Source: Zerene cesonia
Lineage: Eukaryota > Arthropoda > Insecta > Lepidoptera > Pieridae
Length of the DNA stretch: 64,000 nt
Assembly: GCF_012273895.1 (NCBI RefSeq)
Contig: NC_052113.1
Location: 4,454,195 to 4,518,194, forward strand
Direction: 5' to 3'
The notes beneath the pieces were generated by a model, which had not been told where the DNA came from, did not search any database, and was given only the letters and a program-made list of their open reading frames with translations. Positions 46,581 to 58,960 of this stretch are shown here, in pieces (position 1 is the stretch's first letter; the number at the start of each line of letters is the position of its first letter). A program made the position numbers and the translations under genes.

Positions 46581-48599
46581 AGTTTCAATTTCTATATGTG
46601 AGGCTTCATTAGTTTAGGCCGATATTATTACGTATTCTATATTATATATCAATATTTGAATTGCTAATCTCTCATCCATTGTTTGATTTAAGCGCAAATC
46701 GTCAAATATTCATTCGTCATTTTAAAACTCGTCAGTTAAATTTTGTTAAAGTATTGTCGCTGAAAAAGTCTTCGCAATTAACATTTAATAAAATTACAGA
46801 CGAAAGTCGAATCGAATATAATTTGACCTTCTCGGCTTGTTACAAAATATCTAACTTATTTAATTAAAAAAGCTATTTACTTGTCCGCTACTTGAGTCGC
46901 CAATAGATCGATAATGCTACCAATTAGTCGGCACCAATTTTCCAATAAAACTTCAAACTGTTTTCCATTCCATTATCTCTCACCACCCTTTATTGCTGGC
47001 AAAGTTAAGCTACGACTCCTCTTTCCACTTCGCTCTGAAATTATTACAATAATAATATTATTATATTAATAATTGTATTGATAAGGAGACTCTCGTAATA
47101 AGGGTAAACCGTCCCCTTTCTGCCAGCCATCCTCAATAGGAGAATTTATGTAACTAATGAAATAAGCGAAGTGCCGCTCCCCGCAACCCGCCCCAACCCT
47201 CTCCCACCCACCCTTCATTATCGGAAAGTTTGAAATATAATTTGAAATTATGCTCAATGTTACATTGAAGATAAGAGAAACACAAATTCCTTTAATTGGA
47301 CTTGTTAAAGTGACTCAAATTAAGTTAACACCGAGTTGATGGTATTACTTTTGAAGTTGGAAATTATGACGGACTGTCCGTAGGTTCCGTGGAATTCGTG
47401 GGTGATTAGCGGTTGAAAGAACACTTATCGGTTCCCCGTTATTGCCAATCATATTTAAAGCTTCTTTGTAAAACCATTTAAATGATTGAACGAATCAGAT
47501 TCTTTAATGGCATAAATAATGTTCCATAACATAACATTTACCTACTTATTCAAATGAATCGCAGCATGCACCTAAAACCAAGTTACAAATAAATATGTTA
47601 TTATGCAATTTAATTAAGATAGCAATATATTTAAGCATATCCTTCGAATAGTACGTTAGGTCAGCTATTGATTTACCAATGCGCCCAGTTGAGCTCTCAT
47701 CTAGGGGCAAGCAACTTGAGACTATCACAATTAGGCGTCGGCCTCAATCTAATTATATTTCTGATTGGCCTGGTGTCGACGCTCTGCACTCCTGTTTAGA
47801 TTGTTTCGATTATTTTATGTTAGCTTATAATTTCAACATAAGAAAGCAATATAAACATTACTTTTACCAAGATTTATAATCACCGAACAAATGCCATAAT
47901 ATAAACAGTCATTTCTGGTTATTTAAACAAACCGAAACGTCGAATTCTATAAAAACATTAAACATTTAGCTCGGAACTAAAAGTAAACTTTCCAACAACT
48001 TTTAATTTCATTAACAGATTTACCTTGAGCGGGGGAGTCTCAACAAAACGGCATTGGCTCAAGTGAAACAAATTACTATCGTCACAATTAGATGCAGATC
48101 GAGATCTAATTATTCGGATTCGAGTCGTAGCTAGCGCAGCACTATTCTGATTGTCGACAAGCGATTTCGGAAATTACTAAGGCGTTGACGCCGCCCGCTC
48201 ATTCCACCCCGTTCCTTGCGTTTCGGTTAGACGGTCAATCACTGGGTACCGCTACCCCATACATTTTAATAGCAATACGATTAGCTTTGACAATTTTGTT
48301 CAAGCCAAATAGAAGATTTTGTGGTTTGCCGTGCATTTCAATAGCACACACGTTGAACATATCATCTGTATAATGTGCCCTTGACTAATAAATCGATTTA
48401 CTTTTTGCAACGTTAAGTATGAAAGTTTTCACTTGCCAATGAACTAATATAAATGTATAAGTTACTAATGGAAAAGAACTACATATTATATCAAGATTGT
48501 ACATATTATATTAAAGGAAGGAATTTGTGATTTAAAATTTCATACAGGAATGATACATAAATACATTAATGACATAGTATTTTCTTGTGTTTGATTTTA
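46581..48599. other. AT-rich sequence
   Basis: No supported gene. A c-rich patch at 47170-47220 (ccgctccccgcaacccgcc) may be part of a regulatory element. Confidence 0.4.
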
Positions 48600-48720
48600 C
48601 GCGAGTATTAGAAATTAAAGTCTCCCCGTGACCACGCTCGCTGTAAAGTGTTCGAAACGTCGGGTTAATAATATAATGAATAAATCGCATTTAAAATCCG
48701 TTAAAATTTTATTTATTTAC
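48600..48720 (+). mobile_element. Repeat copy with 'cgaaacgtc' motif
   Basis: ccccgtgaccacgctcgctg then taaagtgttcgaaacgtcgg, gttaataatataatgaataa and atccgttaaaattttattta. It shares its core with the minus-strand copy at 18758-18850 and has a T/A-rich 3' end. I remember this sequence as frequent in moth genomes. The gaaac-plus-gtc string resembles part of a hammerhead ribozyme, but the ctgatga half is absent. Confidence 0.6.
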
Positions 48721-49919
48721 CAACACTAAAATCAATTTAAAAAAGTATATCACCCTTTTAAATTGTTGTTAGTGTGTTTGGTATCCATAATCCACATACA
48801 ATATCCATTTTACCTCAAGACATTGTTTTGACACTATAGAAATGCAATTTGAGGAGGGCTGCATTCTATGATCCGTAGGTTTTGAATAAGGTATAGAGTT
48901 CGTCGTACATTGTAGTGTTACTGAGAACATATTACGAAATAATATCGTAATCATAGACCTTAGACTATTGAGATAAGTGTCATTATTTATTATGTTATAC
49001 GTTATGTATTTTTCTATTCTATTAAAAATAGTGATTGCTGAGTATATACTTAGAATCATGGAAAAATAAGAGGTTAAATAGCATAATATCAACAATGACA
49101 GGAATTCATGAAGGTATAAATTATAATATAAACAAACTATTATACGAAATAAAACATTACCAACTTAAAATATATAACAACAATTTTCCACAACAAAAAC
49201 AATCGAACACTGTCATTTTTCGTCACCAAAGATCTTGGTACGCAGGAGCGTGTACGAATCAGATAATCGGGCCATGTTAGCCGCAACGTTTCCTCGACTG
49301 CCCCCTTCCCAAGACCACCCCCCACTGTACATCATCTCATTTGAATTTCTAACTAGGAAACCTCCATGCAATTATTGGATTAATGTAAATTACGCAGTCT
49401 ACAGCTCCACGGTGCACTATCAGGGACAGGGCTTAATTAGAATCCGGTTAAGTCTATAATAACGGTTAATGTATACAAAATAAGAATCATTTAATGGTGA
49501 CAAACATTGATGGTGGTGGGTTATATTTTGTGTTTATATTCGCATGAATGCCTTTTTTGCAATGAGTCTTAGAAGGTAACCACGTCACTACTATAATAAT
49601 AAAATAAATAGTGAGCAAGCATTAAGCCTGACGATACATATATTTAGTTTCTTAAATATGTATATTTTTGCACATTAACTGTTTCAATGATATTTTAAGT
49701 GTTATATAGAATTTATCAAAGTTACAGTATTTGGGAGTAGATTTATATTGAAGCAAAGTGCACATTTTTAAAACAAAGAATAATTAATAGCTATCCTTCT
49801 ATTGCTGAATTTTCGCTATTAATTAGTTCTATAATATCAGTGATCACAAAAGTAGTAAAAATACAATTATCTCGTTCGAAGGCTTGTCTGACTCAATAAA
49901 ACAGTCAATAAAGTCTCAT
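48721..49919. other. AT-rich sequence
   Basis: A GC-richer patch at 49240-49330 (gcaggagcgtgtacgaatc, ctgcccccttcccaagacc) may be regulatory. Frames of 74-108 codons here are compositional. Confidence 0.4.
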
Positions 49920-50280
49920 TTCTTTACGAGACGACATTTAACTTGATAAATACGTGTGAAGGCTACGTGTCAATGGCCCGAAGCAATCACTGCTAGCCCA
50001 GTAAGAGGGAACTCCTAAACAAAGTTGAGGCACGCCAAAACGACGAGCAAAACCTCGCAATATCCCGCCGTGACCTCGAAACCGTACGTAGGTGAAAGCC
50101 CTCGGGTACACGTAGGGGAGCAAAAAATCTCTAACCCCCGTAAGGAGCGGGGGGATCCCGCCCATGAATGAGCGAAGGAGGCGCGCGTCCTTGGAGCAAA
50201 AAAGTCACGTGACCTCGCGCAACAGGTGCCATCGTAAGCGCGTCCTTGCCGAATTAGAAAAAGTGGACGGATTTCAAACT
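49920..50280 (-). mobile_element. GC-rich block, possible retroelement piece
   Basis: Two overlapping minus-strand frames (75 and 89 codons) run through a block with ccgtaaggagcggggggatc and cgtaggggagcaaaaaatct. The text resembles GC-rich lepidopteran repeat sequence with 'cctaag...ctacgt' units, but I cannot name it and there is no second copy here. The composition (over 50% GC) differs sharply from both flanks. It contains the palindrome gtcacgtgac at 50204-50213. A regulatory island is the alternative. Confidence 0.3.
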
Positions 50281-51083
50281 TCATATGTGAACTCTTGTTT
50301 CTCCGACTATTCTAACTATTGCTTGCTTTGTATTTTTTCGTGTAGAACTAAATTTTGAATAACCCAAGTATATTTTCAATAATCAGAATTGCTAATATTT
50401 AAATAAGATAATATCAAATTTATCACATTGTCTAGTCAACAAGCTTTAAATCGTATAGTTCTTTATGAATGGCGGGTCTCCCACAGCCCCGCTTAACACA
50501 AATGTCACGACGCCCCGACGAGCCGGAAAACTCTCTTTTCTTCCTGAATTGTCGACACAGTGGGGTGTACTCGGAAATAGACTTTACCTCACTGGTAGTA
50601 CAGATAAAATTCGTTTGATAAATCGTGGAGAATTTAAGGAATTTTCTGCGCAACACAGTCACTTCATTCTAAAACGTATTAAAGCGGTCTAAGTTTGTTT
50701 TTTGCTCGTATTCAATTTGTCGGCACGAAATCTTCCAGTCTCCTGCGGCAAATTGTTTCCTCACGCGGCGTGTTTGTATTTTATTATACATTTTTATTCC
50801 TCGATAACATTAGCTTAACCGACTTTTCATTGCCTCTTCTAGGGTTGCCGCTTGTAAAATTTATAGAGTTAACGGTTTTATTACTTTTGTTAACTATTTT
50901 AGGTATCGCTAATTTGATAACATGAACTTATGAGTTATTGTTCTTTATGGATGTTATTAGGTTTTATGAGGTTTTTAGATTAATTGGCAAGTATTTATGG
51001 TCGAAATGTTATGTTTTTATGCTGCTGATACGAAACAAGCAGTTGGGTAGTATTAATTTCTTTTCATATGTAGTGCATAAAGC
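50281..51083. other. Unassigned sequence
   Basis: 50465-50600 is GC-richer and open on both strands (75-76 codons each) but has no domain I recognise. Probably non-coding conserved or chance. Confidence 0.35.
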
Positions 51084-51360
51084 AGTGGTATTAGTCAGTA
51101 GTTAGGATTCCGGACTTCATAAGTGGGAAGTCGGTGGCTCGAAGCCAGAATTTAGCCCTCGTTGATTTGTCTGCTCATTATCCACACCAATGCTCGAAAC
51201 GGTGACGAATAACATCGCGAGAAAATGGACACATCCAAATATAAAGAATCAAAAGTTTGACGACATGTGGTATCAACCCACATTTGTTCAACAATTAAGA
51301 CCTACACCCCCATAGGAGGCTTGTGTCCCTGAAGTGGGCAAATATTATATGGGGTAATGA
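51084..51360 (+). mobile_element. SINE-like repeat with degenerate tRNA head
   Basis: The head tattagtcagtagttaggat and gtcggtggctcgaagcc sit where Pol III A and B boxes would be. The body ccaatgctcgaaacggtgac, ataacatcgcgagaaaatgg matches the 36112 copy (ccactgctcgaaacggtgaa, aaacatcgtgaggaaac), and the tail ggaggcttgtgtccctgaag...ggggtaatgataatg is a decayed form of its (GAT)n end. This copy indicates that the family is tRNA-derived; it is the most diverged of the three, so old. Confidence 0.65.
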
Positions 51361-53724
51361 TAATGTTACGTATAACTATGTGGAGTAAAACTTTTGCTTT
51401 TTTCATATTTTTTTAAATTTAATTTTTGAATTTAAATTTGTAAATAAACGTTTTTAGCTAGAGAGTTCAAATCTACTATTAACTTAAAAATAACTTCAAA
51501 AATAGTTTATGTCACATTATTTAAAGACTTAAATAACTTATGTTTTGTGTTTAAAAAATCGCTAGCTCCCTGTATAGAGTAGCAACCCTAGCTAGCTATG
51601 CAGCCGGTGGTCGCGGAGGCAAATATTGTCAGCCGCGATACTGAGGGAGGCGCATTATTTCAAGGTTGAATAAAACTATGCCATGCTTTCTCTTCGTAAA
51701 ACTTTGTTATAATAAACAACAGATCGTATATATACATATACGTATCGGAAACTTTATACAACAGATGAATAGAAAAAAGTGATACACTTTCTCAATTTAC
51801 TAAAGTGATAAAACTAAATAAAAGTAAATTAATCTACCATACCATGTTTTACAATTATCCAACAAAAATTGGTCAGTTGAAGCCTCATAAAGAAATTCAA
51901 TTAACGAATACCATAACGCATAACGAAACAAGCGACCAACCAAGACCGAAAATATAAATAAAATCCCCTACAATAAGAGCTTAAATTTAAGTACGTATAC
52001 AGAGAAACTCAACAAGATATTTACAAAATAAACCACGTTAAATCGGCCACACCACGATACGTCCCGGGTCCTTTACAATTCCTCTCAAAGCTTATCTTTT
52101 TAGCTTCGCGCCAAAGTTAGATGCCACTTGCACTTTTTATACTTACACGCTCTGCGGCGTCTCTTTATTCCGAATAATTTCGGCCTCTTCACGCTGAACC
52201 TCAGTCCTTTTTTAAATAACACGATTTTTCGTGTCGTCGCAACGAATTTGTAGATTCCGCTCTATTTAGCGCATTGATGATAAAGTTTGCAAATATTTTG
52301 TTTACCTGTTACCGTTTGTAAAGCGTCGTTTTAAAAGGACTGTTGGAACTCTATACGGGTTATTTTCTGATTATTTTGCGATCAGTCAATTATGTAGCAG
52401 TTCTTTGTGTTTTCAAATGAGTGTAGGCGTCGAAAATGATTTTATATACTAGTTTCACGTAATTTTATTAGTTATTAGAGAACGGTAATATATTATTTAT
52501 ACGCATTTTTTAATATTCGCCACGTAAAAAGCTCCGTCAATACAATTGTAAAAAGTTAAAAACTTTTTAATAACGCAAATGCTTAATATGATTATCACAC
52601 AGAAGCAATCATAAACAATATATCTACTTTATATTTAGCAACTCTATTTAAAGACACAGTTAAGTTACTTGACCGCTTTTCACGAAATAAGGGTAGAAAC
52701 AAATTGATACAAAAATACCACATCTACTGTTTAGACTTTTGACATATCATCGCTCCATGTTTCTGTTACACTTTGACATGAATACTTCGTATTCAGTATG
52801 CTTAATCTAGCGTGAAATACTTTTTACTTTAATTGAATTGTAAATAAATTAATTAGGAATAATAAAAAATAAAGCAACATAAGTACATGAATTAATATTC
52901 ATATTTCTTTTTTTTTAAATAATATATGTTAATTAAAAGAAACAAAATAAAATTACGTGCTTATTTCATTTATCCTACTCGTGTATTTTGTAGATTTAAA
53001 AGAAAACCCTACTAGTATTATAAAAGCGATTTTCTTTTAATTCGGTAGCTTGATACTTGAGACACGATATAAAATAAGTTTTTATTCCGAAAATACCGCG
53101 TACCGGAACTGCGAGTAGACTGTATATCCCATGCTCTTCACTATTTCTTTCTAAAACACAATAGAATAAACAATCAATTACCGAATTCATGAAAGTCTTG
53201 TATGAAATATATTATTTAAAAAAAAATCAAAGTGAAACTATCTAAAGACTTACATCTAATTGTAAAGCAATAAATGCATAATCTAAAGGAGTACTATTAG
53301 ATATGCTGTTGTTTCACACAGTATTATTTTTGCTATCACCTGAGAAGGGAATCATAATATTTTCTAATTCTATTAATATTCTATAAAATTAAATATATCT
53401 CCACATTGTAATTTGACCATATCGATGATAATAATCTGTATCTTTATTAAACAATTCTCCAACATACGAAACGTAAACTATAATATAGCACAATAATGCA
53501 TTATGTTTCGTAAACGTAAGAACTAAACTTAAGAAGAAACCTTAATTCCCATTGTCCAATACAGATGCGCTCATGAATAAATTCCGTGTCATATTTCTAC
53601 GTAAAGTAAACGAAAAAACCACGTGTTTATTTATTGACAATCTAATGAAACATCGAATGTCTCTCTTCTAATGATACACTTATAAACAATACCCGTATCC
53701 TATCATCCTACTATCCAACTTATA
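51361..53724. other. AT-rich sequence
   Basis: GC-richer patches at 51590-51655 (gcagccggtggtcgcggagg) and 52060-52260 (gtcccgggtcc, ctctgcggcgtctc) may be regulatory. No gene or repeat supported. Confidence 0.4.
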
Positions 53725-53915
53725 TTATAAATGCGAAAGTTTGTAAGGATGTGTGTGTGTTTGTTGCTCATTCCCGCATAAACTACTGAACCGGTGCAAT
53801 GAAATTTGGTACATAGACAGCTGGACAACTGGGATAACATATAGGCAACTTTTTATCCCGATATTCCTACGGGATACGGACTAACGCGGGTGAAACCGCG
53901 GGGCGCAGCTAGTCA
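53725..53915 (-). mobile_element. 'ctagctgtg-cccgcgg' repeat, well preserved
   Basis: On the minus strand: gactagctgcgccccgcggt, ttcacccgcgttagtccgta, tcccgtaggaatatcgggat, then aaatttcattgcaccggttc, agtagtttatgcgggaatga and a cacacacacatcc stretch ending aaactttcgcatttataata. This is close to the form of this repeat I remember in many moths and butterflies, and it matches 9591-9625 at 34 of 35 bases. Confidence 0.75.
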
Positions 53916-56900
53916 TTTTATAAATGTAATACAACACAAAATAATACAATACAAAGCAATAAGAAACACGAATTCTCATTTCCCAATAATCATGCACTTA
54001 TGCACAAATGCCGCATCTGTACATATCACCTGCGGGTCAGACGACAAAGATCAGCATACGTGCGGGGCTCGAATTAGGAGCGGCCTCACTATAACAACAG
54101 GGGGAGACCCGGGGGGGAACTATCGATTTTGGATGAGGAAGTGGACTGGAGACATGCAAGGTTTAATATCAATTCGAGATAACCTTTACGTTGCCTTGTA
54201 TGTTTAAATTGTGTATGTAGATTTTGATACGGTTTGTGCTTATGGCTCTAGGCGTGCTATTATTTTTAATGTTTGATCTGGTTATACCTACATGTTTAAT
54301 AGAAATAATATATTAGAAATGTTTCATGAAGTCCTTAAAGTAAATAATCCTTTTAAATGTGATGAAATCGTAAACAATAAAATGGAGATACTACGACATC
54401 GTTGAGTTTTTGAAACTTTAATATTCAACAAACAAATAAAGAAGATCGTATCTTATGCCTACAAGATATCAACCTTCTTAGGCATCACCTATTTATCAAA
54501 CCTGTTTTGATTTGTTTGTATTGTGTTTTTTATTTAAAAATAGTCCTCCAGTAAAATATACGACAAGGTCCATTTTTTAACGTGCATTTATTAGCTACAT
54601 GTGTGTTTGTAAATTTAGCAAAATCGAGTATAAACAAGTGTGTTACATAAACTCCTTTAGACTCGATTTTGACCCACTTTAAATGGACAGATTAAATTTA
54701 AACCTCTTACACTTATCAAGGATCGATGACAACAAATTTATGAGTATATCTTAATATTTTGATAAAGATCGCCAGGATTATAAATCCTTACGTATGCTGT
54801 GTATAAGAGCGAGTAAGACAATTTAATTGATTCTATTATCAAAGCGTGTTTTTAATACGTTGTATTTATCGTTATATGCATGAACTCTAGACCTCCTGAT
54901 ATATTGGATCAATACACTGAACAACAAATAACATGCTAAAAAGCACACATCATGTAAGCACGTTGATACAAGCTATTCTTTTCTTTAAAACAAAAAGTTA
55001 TCAAATTAACCTGCCAAAAATTCAGGTTAACACAACACGTTTGTTGAAGTTTTTCGCGAAGAAGCAAACAAATTAACTAATAATTGAAGATGAATTTAAC
55101 CTTATTTTATAGTAATAACGATTTATCGTGATATATTTAATTTCATGGAAATTTTCAGTTTGAAGTTTTGGCAGTTGGTAGTTAGGGCTAGTTTTTCACA
55201 TATGTGGAAAATATCTAATACTACTTTGTGTTTATCGTCTTAAAAACTTGCTATGTTTAAGAACACGTTTAATATATTTTGTAGACGAAACCATTACAGT
55301 TATAATCTAAAACTATGAACCTAAATGTGAATGATCCATTTTGTAAAGAAATATAAGATTACATTCTATTTTAAAGATATAATTGTCTTTCCTTTACCTA
55401 TTGATTTAAATATAATTAAATGTAAAATGGGAGAAATCACATTTATGAACGTTAAATTATAAATAAATAATTTTATGTAAAAAACCAATTGATAACAGCG
55501 TGATCTTTTCGCTATACTACATTATAACTCATCTCATATTTCATTTACTATTTCGGAATATAATTAAATTAATCCGAATAATAACGTATAATCGTATCAG
55601 CACAAAGCTCGATAAACCGGCCGAATTAAACGAGCCTCTTCATTTTCTAAATTCCGATAAGTGGATGGTACATCAACCTTAGTTGGTTAGTGTTTCAATC
55701 GACCTCAAAAACTTATTACAATCCACCCTAGCTCATTATCTCTGGCCATAGTTTAAATCGATACTGCACACAAACACAAACTATTACACACACAGGCAAA
55801 TCTAAACGAAAGTCTACGCTTACTCGTAACTGGCGCGTCAACTTAAAACTTAATTATAATTAATTAATTCCAATTGGTAGCTGTCTCTTTCACACATATT
55901 TCGTCTTGGATATAAGGGTCCCGCTCTAACATAGAGGCAAGGGTTCTGTATTGTGTTTTCGAAGACCTTTTATCGCGGAGGCATTTCACGAAGTGGAGCG
56001 TTCGTCGGTTCGATTCCTTTCGAATTTTATTAGCACTTAATTTTAATTGGAGTTCTATTGAGTGGGCTTTTTCCGGTATATTTGTATATCTATAAACACG
56101 TTTCGATTGTTTCGCTTCGAAATAAAATCAGAGGTGTTGGCGTCATAGATTTCATCGTTCCTACAAATTCAAAAGGAGTAGGTTACGCATGATTAAGGGG
56201 CTTTTATAAATACCAATTAACTAACATATACAAACACCTCGTATGAGATTTATTGTGATTCTGTTATTAGACGTTTTAGTAAGTAGATATGACAAATCAG
56301 TAAACTTAGGTTTTAATAAAAGTAAGCCTTCGCTGTATCTTTATTGTCTTTAAATTAAAGGAAGAAAAAATAAAGAAATATAAATATATTATTTGATGAT
56401 ACTATAACACCTAAATAAATGATAAAATCTCCTTATGAGTCTTGCTGGTTTCATTTGTATTTTCTTATTTTCGTACATTTTAAACGTTATCAACGAAATT
56501 ACATTCCCAAAACATTTTTAGCAAATTCTTCCCAATACTAAATTCATGTTTTCGCTCAAAGCTTTATATTTAAAATATCGGACAAGCGAAGCGTCGCATC
56601 CAAAATCAAAACAAAACGGGTATTTGAATAGCGTATAATTTAATTGTAATCATCACTACATCGAGTGACGAGTATCAATGAGGATGCGCCCGAAGGGTCC
56701 ACCCTACCCCCCTTTCTTTTCCCCGAGAAGGGGTTAACCTCCCCTAATTACCATATTTCATTTACTCAACGAAATTATGCTAATTACTTATATTGCTTTG
56801 TGTAAAAAGGAAATTTATAAGGATTAAACTTACACCCCTAAACCGGTCGGATCCAGACGCGGCTAGTTAGAGGCGGTTCGAATGAATTATTTAACGCAAA

Positions 56901-58929
56901 AAAACGAAGGCTTAGGCACCCGTGATTCGGTTATAATCGTATGCAATTAAAATTCAAATTGGGAAATTTTTAATTTTGTTATTGATGATCCTCTTTCGCG
57001 GTCCAATTTGGTCGGTTGTTAAAAGTTCCAGAGAAGTTTGGAGATGATTTTTGTTAGGGTATTTATTTTAACCGACCTTTAAGAAATTAAATAATAAAGT
57101 AGATCGAATTTTAAATCTGCGGGATGTTTTTGCAAGTTATTTCTGTTCGGGTCAATATTGAGTTTAGATTGTTGAATATATTTAAAATTTATTAAATTTT
57201 TAGATCCCTTAAATCAGTATACCTTCGGGTACTTTGGTGTGAAACGTTATCTTATTTTGTATTCTATGGAATATTATCATCTGAATAGACAGAAATAATA
57301 ATTATCAATTGACTCTTACAAAACCGTTACAATAATTGTACTAATATTTATATATAAAATACGCAAATATGAAAACCTCAATAACATTAGCGATTTCCAA
57401 ATTATTTGTAAGTGTGACTCCGGGGCCACCCAACCACTACTCCGCATTATTTATACCAAAACAACATTAGATAAGATAAGGTTTTATGAGCAAAACTACT
57501 GGCTCTAACAATACGCAATAAGATTGAACATGGTGGCTATGAAATCAAGCTTTACATTCGATCGTAATATACCATTTAAGAAACTGTCAAAGCCAGCAGT
57601 CTCCATGCATAGTAATTAAGTTCCGAATACATTTCTTATACGTACGATACATTATATTCGAATTGAATTATATTAATGACATACAGCTTGCTTGGGTAAA
57701 GAGTGCCCCCGGCCGCTAGTTTCACAACTTATCCTGGCTAAGGCGTCCTTATTTAAATGTAAATGAGCTTCATTTCGCGAAATTAATGTCGTTCAGTGCC
57801 TCCCCCGGTGTATTGTGACTACGTTATGTTCGTGTTGTGCTGTTTTTGAGTCAGCATATTATATTCACATTCACTTCGCTCACTTTTAATAAATCGATCG
57901 CGCTCAACACTTGGCAGTGATATGTTTACAAGATACTAGAATAAGGCGAAATAAAAAAGTTTAAGAAAAGTTATTTGTTATTTAAATTAGTTGATGCAGT
58001 GTAGAATGGGATTACTTCTGAATGCCAACAATGGATATTTCGCCCATAGATGATCTTTTTAAGATATTTTTAATCACTTTTATGTGTCCCCTAAGACGCC
58101 AACCGCTTGTCACCCTATGAGACCGGAGTAATGGTCGCTCTATGATTATATGGACAGACGAGTCATTACTCCTCTGCAAGTGTTGTGAATCGCTAATGTA
58201 CTCCTCTAAGAGTTTTACACACAAATTAATTGTTATTTAAAGAACGCCACACAATGTCGTTGCTTTGTAAATTTTACCCACTTAGAATGTAAATTATAAG
58301 CTGCGTTATAAAATGCACTTAATTTATACTAGGGTAGATTTTAATTTACAAGGTTATTATTTTTAATGGAAATTTAAATTAAGACAATGTTTTATATACT
58401 GTAACTGTAAGAGTCGCACATCGAAAATATTTCCGCTTTGAACGTTTCTTCTCTAGATAAAAGATATAACCCGATTGAACTTGACCCGATATAAAAGGGT
58501 ATATTCTACACAAACACCTATACGTACGTGGCAATGGTGCCAGCGATGGTGCTGATTGTACAACATTACGGCATTTACTTTAAAATCGATATAACCCACA
58601 CATTAGAACATGAAAATATTAGTAATCACAAAATTACGATCGCAATCATTTGAACCGACGATACGAAGGGTTAGCCCACCCCCAGTAATTACACACACAC
58701 AAAGCACCCACACAACGATAGAACAAGGGAACTACTTAGCATTTTCAAATTAAATACACTAATCACTAGTGTGTACGCTCGATAGTGTCTATGTGGGGGT
58801 GATTATAATGAAGGGTAGAAGGGTGAAATTAAGTGGCTCTATTCGAACACCCCTCGCGATGTCTTTCGCTTCATAGCTGGTAACCGACTATGTTAGTATT
58901 TTAAACATTTTGAAAGAACCAGTGACGTG
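53916..58929. other. Mixed non-coding sequence with GC-rich patches
   Basis: GC-richer islands at 54030-54130 (gtgcggggctcg, gggggagacccgggggg), 55910-56020 (with an exact B-box-like ggttcgattcc but no A box), 56670-56745 (gatgcgcccgaagggtcc and a c-rich run) and 57700-57825 (gtgcccccggccgc, gcctcccccggtg). None has splice or promoter support. The rest is AT-rich. Confidence 0.35.
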
Positions 58930-58952
58930 TTAACTTTTGAATTGGAACAAAC

Positions 58953-58960
58953 TGACGTCA
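58953..58960. promoter_or_regulatory. cAMP-response element full site
   Basis: Perfect tgacgtca palindrome, preceded 26 bases earlier by gtgacgtg, a half-site variant. Same full site as at 13572. A single 8-mer match is weak evidence of function. Confidence 0.2.

Noticed and set aside
48640..48670. Hammerhead ribozyme suggested by gaaacgtc
   Set aside because: The conserved ctgatga box and the stems needed around it are missing; no active ribozyme can be supported.
48769..49095. 108-codon minus-strand frame
   Set aside because: Ile/Ser/Tyr-rich, no domain or splice support.
55990..56025. tRNA gene or SINE suggested by exact ggttcgattcc
   Set aside because: There is no A box at the right distance and no T-arm stem around the match.
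58012..58224. 70-codon minus-strand frame with fairly protein-like composition
   Set aside because: Looked better than most, but has no acceptor or donor, no start context and no family I recognise.
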